Below are positions 28,701 through 37,700 of a DNA stretch of 64,000 nt, in pieces. The position numbers and the translations under genes were made by a program. The stretch's first letter is position 1. Each line of letters begins with the position of its first letter. The notes beneath the pieces were generated by a model, which searched no databases, was not told the DNA's origin, and was given only the letters and a program-made list of their open reading frames with translations. This DNA is from Trichobilharzia szidati (lineage: Eukaryota; Platyhelminthes; Trematoda; Strigeidida; Schistosomatidae), in assembly GCA_944472155.2 (NCBI GenBank), contig OX235271.1:38242633-38306632 (forward strand), written 5' to 3'.

Positions 28701-31700
28701 AACTAATTTCAGTTAGAGAACCAATGAAAACCGGAGAGTTTCAGCCTGAGACTCTTCAGCAAGAGGCACCTATAATCCCACCAGGGAATGAATGAATTTA
28801 AGGCCTTCAGATTGCAAAGCCAGTTCGTAGATTCTAAATCAAATCCACAATTCGCAAATAGGTCATTGATTTGAAATTTACACACAGTTCGAGGGGTAAA
28901 ATTCAAGTGTGGTTTCCTCTGGGAACCAAGTTATATTCCGATCACAATATGTAATGCGCTTGATGCCAGCATAAATGGTAATCAAGAAAGCAGGAAAATT
29001 TGCATAAAACTATATGTACTACTGATTGACCGAGATGAGTAGTTGCATACCACTCAAATCAACCAGCAGTGCTTGCTAGTCAGCCAGATCATAGTGATCT
29101 AAACGCAGGATAGCCTGTTTCGCTCCGTGAGATGTTTGACCACTTGAAGTGTGTAAATTACAAATTGCTAGCTAATTTGCATATTGTGAATTTGATTTAT
29201 GGTATCACTATTTATTCACCGAAGTAGCTACGCTGAAATCGGTTGGTTTGAACTGATTCGCTTCTCTGAACTGAGTCAAATCGCGTACACACCGCTGATG
29301 AGCTCGGCCCCAAACGAGTGAAACGGCCGTCCTGTGGTGTTTAGATCACTCTGATCTAGCTGGTTAGCAACTACTGCCTGTTTAATTTGAGCCGTATGCA
29401 ACTACTCATCTCGGTCAATCAGTAGTACACGGTTTTCTGCGAGTTTGTAGATAATCCTACCACTGCGATGGAATACAATGACCCATGAATGATAACTTCT
29501 GCCAATTCGTGATATATAGATTGACCACTAGCTGTGATGTTATCGGTGAGTAGTTGTTCTCACCCCTGACCTGGTGAATACTGTTGATGCTCACAACTTT
29601 TTAACTAGAACTTCAGGCAACTTCATTTTCTAGTCAGTTACTAGTGAGCAGTAGAGATTAATTTTCAGGAATTGGTTTGCAGAGACCAGTCAGTCTTTCG
29701 TAGTTTTAATCCTTTCTATGCTAAATTATTAACAGAACAAGTAGAATATTTCCTCCACAGCCTACGTGATATTACATTTTCCCTGATTCTATCCATTGTC
29801 TGATAATAATTCGTGGTTTCGTAAACCTTCATCAACTTTGAAAAGGCCTTCGACAGCGTCGATCGAGAGGTGCTTTGACAACTACTTCGCTACTGCGGTG
29901 TGCCACCGACAATTATACATCTCATCCAACAGCTGTACGACAATGCTGCATGCCAAGTAGTCCACAACGGGAAACTTACAGAATCCTTCGAAGTGAAGAC
30001 GAGAGTAAGACAAGCTGGCTGGCTACCTACTATATCCAGTGATTTTCCTTATTACGGTAGATTGGATAATGCGACAGACAGTAGCTGGCAGCGAGGAAAC
30101 AGGCATAAAATGGACTCACACAAAACACGTGGAGGATCTGGACTTCGCCGATGATATATGTCTGATTTCCCACAAACTGGAAGATATGCAAGCGAAAAGC
30201 AACAAGTTGGCAGAAGAAGCATCAAAGATAGGACTTCAGGTGAACACAGAGAAAACAGAGGTGATGAAGATTCCTGGCCAACACCACCAACAGCAACAAC
30301 ATTTGACAGCAATTCGCATAAGTGGAAGAAATTCGAATGAAGCAAGCTGCTTCACCTACCTGCCTGAGAAGCGTCGTTTCAACTACAGGAGGAACTGACG
30401 AGGATATCAAAGCAAGAATCGAAAAAGCAAGACAAGCTTTCACTACTCTCAAGTCTGTGTATAGGTCGACAGAACTATTCAGCATCAAAAATAAGATCCG
30501 GATTTTCAACTCCAATGTGAAGTCAGTGCTATTCACTATACGGATCAGAGACTTGGCATAAAGAGCATCTCAAACAAACTACAGACCTTCATCAACAGTT
30601 GTCTTCGCTCAGTACTCAAGATCAGATGGCCAGAAAACATCAGCAACAGAGATCTCTGGCAATGAGCGAACCAACCAGGAACCGATTGTGAAAGAAATAG
30701 GCAGGAAGAAATGGAGATGGATTGGCCATACTCTGAGGAAACCATCAAGTGACATCACTAGACAAGCCACTGCTCGAGTGGAACCCGAAAGGGAATCGGC
30801 GAGTTGGTCGTCAGTGCAAGGGTGATTTGGAGGAGGTCATGTTAAGAGGAGATGAAAACGTGTGGGCAGACATGGATTGTTGGATATTTCTACAAATTAA
30901 ATCATCTGAAGAGTAGACGTAATATCCTAGTACCGATCAAATTGCATCTATACTGAGCAGTAGCAGTTCACTCTGTCCTTTATGACTGTGAGACATAGCC
31001 ATTGAGAGTAGAGTATGTTGGAAAGTTAGCTGTCTTTCATCACAAATGCATGCCTTTTATCTTCCGTGTAAAGACATAACTTGGCTAGGGAAGTAAGATG
31101 ATGTGGATAAAGGAGAATGTGTTGCTCAGGAGGGCTTCGTGTGCTTTTGGAAGTGTGTGGGCGATTGTTACTTCTCGGCTGCACACACCGTGGGAGTTGA
31201 TTTTTTCTTCGGGTACCTGAAACAGAAAGCGAGTTAATGTTGCGTGACCGCAGAGCCCAGGAAACAACTGCTTGAGACCGGTCACACACGTACTGTATGA
31301 ACTGGTTTCTTGGATTGGTTCCGTATTAGTTAACTTATCGCCGGTTACGGACCACCGTAGGATAAGTTGGGATGTACAGTTTTCGGGATCAACCTTTTCC
31401 AACCCCTTCCCTCCAGAGTGGAGAGCTAGCATAGCTAGCATGCTGTTACATCCCTGTTCCCCAACAGTCCGACTTCGCCCACATACCCCCAGCATAGTGT
31501 AAAACAAAATTCCTAGATTACACCTGTAACTGCTTTTAGTCTAATCGCTATCCTAAAAATCTTCCTGGCATTACAGGATCTGCAGAAATAATAGTTCCAG
31601 CCAATGTAACCTTTTGGGTTATTGCGATATGTGAGCCCGACCACCAAGTCAAGGTAGCATCTATCAGTCGGGATAACATGGTTGGGCATAGAATGCTAGG

Positions 31701-34700
31701 TAAGCAGTGTAAATCAGTTGCTATATCAAGCACATCACTTACTATTATCTGAGCAAACTGTGTTGAATTCTCACCTCGAACTGTGTAATTTGCAAATGAC
31801 AAGTTTCATACTGTATAAAATCCATTACTGGTATCAGTATTTCTTTGTGAAAGGAATGATTTAATTTGACTTTTTATTCTTTGTATTTTACTAGTTCCAC
31901 ATTTGTTGGTTGTCCAGATGAAAGACGTCCGCGTAATCCCTTTCGTCAATTGCATAGAAAACATGGCAAAAGTAGATTTTCTGATAGTGCTTCTTCGTCA
32001 AATGACTTCTCCATCTTTGATCTTTTGGATGTTAATCGTACTACAATTGATCAACAGTCGAACTCTTTGATGAGTACACCTGGAGAACAACAGATAAGTA
32101 GTGATTCTGACACTGATTCAGTAAGTGATATGAATGAATCAGGAATAACATCATCATCAGTTTTGCATAATCTTTCATTTGAACCAAGTGAATCTAATGG
32201 AACAAACCCCCAACCACGTGGTAAAGCTTTGTTTGCTGCCTTATTTCAATCCTTGGAAAATCAAAAAACGACTGAAGATACTGATAAAAATGTGGATATG
32301 AATTATTCATTAGACAGATTACCGTCAAATGAAGATGTTTCTCAGAATGTCACGGATAAGCATGAAGCTACTAGCTCAGTAAGTTTCGTTTTTACTGAAG
32401 TTTTCCTGCCTAACGACTGTACGTATTGTTAGATATCTATTATCTTTTGTTCAGTTGTTATATATATAATAAGCTGCAGATTATGAATCACCTTTTAGCA
32501 AAACATCTCATACTACTACAGTTGTTATAAGTGGTGTATATGCATCTAGGCCTTTGTGTTGTCTGTTTCAATACCGTATAAGATATTCTTTTGAAGGGAT
32601 AACTCGTTAACTTAAACTCATTGCTGTTAACCAAAGAGTGGTGGGTTCGAATTCTACTCCGCCCACTTCATCTTAATTAGCAACATCAACCCTAACACTC
32701 TCAGGATGCATTCATAAACTGGCACCTGACAAACCTATCCCGAATAGCTGATTTCAAAACAGATCACATAATGAATAGTTTCATCATGTTGCGTATCTTC
32801 AATGAACATAATTGAATAATTCTAGTAATAATTATAATCTAATTTCTCCAAGTAAGTGAATACTATCAAATTTGGCCTAATTACACACTCAAGTATTGGT
32901 TTGTGAGGGTTTGATTGATTGGTTACGATATTGGCGTATATGTGATATCCAGCTGGCTGTCGATCAAAGGGAGTGTGCACCGCTCAGCAATAGCTCCGTC
33001 CTCCTTAATGGCTGTCATATATAGCCATTGAGAGTGGAAGACATGGAAAGGCTGGCTAAGTGTCTTTGATCATAGGTGCCTGCGTTCTATCTCCTGTGTG
33101 AAGTGGTATAATAGGGTGAGCAATATTGAATTTAGGCATTGGTTGAGTGCTGGGTAAGGCAGAGAAATCAATCGACGAGGCTGTGAATTCACATCGATTG
33201 AAATGGTTAGGACATGTGCTACGCATGCATCTCTAGCCATCAGCTTCCTCGATGGGCAATGTTAGGGTCAAGCTGGAAACGAGCTAGTAGTGGTCAAACG
33301 CAAACATGGCTTTGTCAGTGAATGAAATCCACAACAGTTCGTCTAAGCCGGCCACGTGGGAAGGTGTAGACTGCGTGACTAGTTGGGGTCCACGGGACGG
33401 TAAAGACCAATGGCTGGAGACAATCGGTGATATGACTCAAAATCGTTCTCAATGTCTGGCGTAGATGCATCCACTCCTTGTGACTTATAATTTCCAATGA
33501 AACTATATTGTTTTTCGTTATTACTGTTCCTTTTGTCTCATATCCCTGTCTACTGTATCTATTATGCATTTCTTCTACTTTCTTCTCTCGCTTTGTGTGC
33601 TACATGAAATGTGGCAACTTGAACTGCTGCATATCGATGCAAAGTTCTATGATGGAAACAGACAGATAAGTTACAGGAAGTCATCATGAGCTTGCATCGG
33701 TTGGAGAACCTATTAGAAAACCTTGCAGGGTGTATTGGATGGCTGTTTCGTCCTATTTTGGGACTGTTCATCAATACACAACCAGGACGGTCTGGTCACA
33801 AGTTGAGCTTGTAGACCATTTAGCAGCCACTGGGACCCGATCCAATGGCCCATGAATTGCATTCATTGAATTTTACATTTCTTGTCATTGATTGACAGAA
33901 GTGAATGGACCATACTCTTCGGGTATTTACAGTACTTGCATGCATGCAACACACTGCTATTTAGATTCAGATTATATAATATATAACTTTCAGTGAAATA
34001 CGAGGAATGTATCGGTTTCTAGTTGAAACAACCTATTGTTCTAGTGATACCAGTTGTCAAGGAACTTAGCCCTAAGTTCCTATTGTAATGAAGACGTGGT
34101 CGATTGAACCGATAAATACTATGTAGGTCCTTCAACTTTAAATCCAAAACACCAGTATTCCTTGAACGAAATTATATTGTTTGGCAATTAAAGTGAAGAA
34201 AACTACAAAGTCTACAAACAAATGTTAGGTACAAATGAAGTTATAAAATACTTTTATTCGTTTTTGTTCCCGTCTTCCTTCAACTTGCAAGCGGTCGAAC
34301 CATTCGCGCCTTTGAATTGCCCACCAATGGCTGCCAGTTCCAATAAAACAAACGTTCAATGTTCACGTCCATTGACACTAGTTTACAATGCAATTCAGCT
34401 AATTCAACTCTGTTTCACTAAACAATTGATAAATGTATCCTACTCAAGAGTTGACAGCTTATTATTACACTTTCCTATTTGTCTATAAAAATCAATCCAC
34501 TAGGTTTCTTTAAGCATACTGAGTGACAATTCTACACTACTGGAGAGCGCAAAAATGGGACTACAAATGTTGTGATCGATCTTCTGTGACTAATCTGACG
34601 CATTTCTAACATTCTTGACTGACTGTCTGACTGAGTTTCAGTGTAGAAGTTGCACAGAAATGTGCACCAGTTCAAGTTGTTGCACTCCATATAGCACACA

Positions 34701-37700
34701 AAGAGAAAAATGACATTTAATGGAACCGATAATGAGAAGAAATGTGCGAAAGAAGGAATGGTAAAATGGAAAAACATTACAGTTTAATGGATATGAGGCA
34801 TCACAGATTGAATGCATTTGCACCATTGAGGACGATTTTGAGCAATATCATCAGTTGTCTTGGTGCATTCAATCTTAGCATCCTGAGGACTGTAGTCAGG
34901 ACATCTACACCTTCGTTGGCCGATGCCTGGTTTTTGGTTCGACCAACTCTAACTCTTCTCCAATCTCAGCTAATATTTCTCGTCGAGGATAGCACCTGTC
35001 CTAGATACATCCCACTTTTTGAGTATGTATAAACATTGAGAAAACAGTCCTCATTATATTCCCTCAGTTATATTTTTTGATCGATAAATCAACCTTAAAG
35101 TGGAATTTTTTTTTCTTTTATCAGGTAAATCGAATAGTTGGTCCAACTCTTCCTCAATCAGGAATGGATGCTCTTACCAGTGATTCAAATACTCCTCCGA
35201 TGGATTTATTCAAGTCAATATTTGCATCGGATGAAGAGTTGAGTTCATCATCGCTATCAGAAGATGACCATGATGCTGCTGATGTTGACGGCGATGTTGA
35301 TATTGATGATGGTGATAAACACAGAGAAGGTAGTTCGGCTATATCATCAAATGTTAAACAGTCAAATACTGTTTCATTATCAAATGGTAATTTATCTATT
35401 CCATGTAAACGTATTAATTATTATCTTAGTTTTAGATCAATCTGGATTATTCAAAGGTCATTCACTATTTTCACATTTATTTGAACCGGATGGAGATATG
35501 CGTACGTTCTTTAGTTAAACATTTTAGCTATTATCCTAATGTCTTAGATGCACCCTTGTCAGGTTTGACACGAATCACTACACAGCCGCGTGAGACTGTC
35601 TCAAAAGTGGATACTCCTTCACAAAACAATCCAAACCCTGATTTACTATATGGACCGGATTTACCGCCAAATTTCAGTAAGTATATTTTTTGTTTATGTA
35701 TCTTTCTGATACGTCTAAATTATCCAGATAAAGTCGTATTTTACTTTAAAATCAAAAATTAAAATAATCAAAAGATAATATGGTAATTCTTGAGGATAAA
35801 ACACGTAGAACTAAACATCAAGTGGAACCTGTAAACTACCTAGGTTTCGTCCTTGTTGACAGTCGTCAGTAGGGCGTATCCATATTTGTGAACGAACTGC
35901 TGAGCAGTGCACACGACCTTTGGTCGACAGCCAGCTGGGTATCACGTCTACGCCAGAGACGGCGTTAACTGGTATATGCGAAACGAGCCTTCTGTATCCG
36001 TGCTGAGATTTCGTCAGTGATCAACCCTCTGGCGTCGGCTGAGGCAACTTCCCAAATAAGTGAAGTGGTCAACGTGTTCTGTCACTTCATTGCACTAGTA
36101 CATCTATGATGAAATTGAATAGAAATGGGGGTAATGGGCATCCCTGACGGACACCACTGGTTGTCACCAATTCAGATGACAACTCACTATAAGCTTCCAA
36201 CTGGCTTCATGAGTTCGAGTAGAGTGCCTTGATCAGTGCAATGTATTTTCTCAGCTTTCCTTTTGCAGCCAAGCATCGCTAGAGTACCTCTAAATCGACA
36301 GAATCGAATGCCGCTTTTAGGTCAAGAAATATGACAATTGTTGAACGCTGGTAAGTTAGCCTATTTTCCAGAATCTGTCGAAGGGTGAAGGTATGATCAA
36401 TACACCATCTTCCTGGTCTAAAGCCTGCCTGGTTCTCTCGTGTTTGTTCCTCCTGTGGATCGCTTAGTCTATGTATTATTATTGAGTCTAGAACTTTAGA
36501 TACTATATTAGTCAAGCTAATCCTCCTGTGAATGTCACAGGAAGACTTGTTTCCCTTCTTGTATATCGGGGTAATCAGTGACTCACACCAGTCCGACTGG
36601 ACTTCCTCTGATTTCCAGACGCTGCCGAATACCTCATTTAACACAGACAGTAAACTGTCTCCACCGTCCTTAAACATCTCTGGAGTCATTCCATCGATTT
36701 TAGCAAGTTTTCTTCGTTTAAGACTACGGAGAGCTTTAGTAGCCTCAGTTAGGGACAAAGAAGCTGTGTTTACATCCCATTCAGGAAGGTGTTGGATGTT
36801 CGGTAAGTTGAGCTTGACTGTAGACCAATTAAACTGTTCCGCAAAGTGTTCTTTCCAACTTTCTAGTCATCTATCCTGGGAGCTAATTGTGGTGCTAATT
36901 TTCTCAGAGAATGTTTCACTTGTCATTTGCCTTTTGTCACCTGTTTCCCTGATAAGCCTTAATAGTTTTCAGGTGTTACCAATCGCCGATGCCTTTTCCA
37001 TCACTTTCGCCTTTGTCGCCCACCACTGTTCATGGTCGTCACGAAGGCTTCTTGTTGGTTTGCGTTTGGGCAGCTTTCGTTTGTCATCATAATTGGAGCT
37101 GGCAGGTATCAGTCTTCTTGTATCAGTCAGTTTGGCCGAGATTGTAACAAAACATTGATTTCATCTTAGTAATCAATCAACGCGTTCATTACAGTCCTAC
37201 AGGAGATCAATCTTAGGTTCGAATAACTCAGTGTTAACTTTTTTTTGACTGCATCATTGGGTGATTCTGATATGAGTGTTCCAGGGGACACAAGTTCCTG
37301 CACAGCTGCAGATGTGTCTTAATGAAGAGTGCATTAAGGATGAAACCTAGGCTGAGGGCTTCTTGCCGATTGCCTCGTGGCTCACTGGTCTAGTGAATGC
37401 CTCTGTTGCTTTTGAAATGATAGGTGCTGGTTTTGAACCTCATCTGGGTTGATCAATAAACTGTACTCATCCTAATTAATATCTGACTTCCCACACCTAG
37501 GTAATCGATGAAATATCTCTCAGCACGTGTCTGTTGACTTTAGAGTCATACTGGCTTCAGTTGTACATACAAGTCGAATAAAAGACGGTGTGTAACTTGA
37601 CTCTGAAATAGAAATTGTGTGAAACTGCAGCTTGTAAAATGTGTTTACTCAAGATATTAGACAGAACACAACCAAATCAATAATTAGGGATATTCATTTT

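Noticed and set aside
34222..34488. 88-codon frame as a gene
   Set aside because: No splice context, no motif, and lies inside a GPATCH1 intron.
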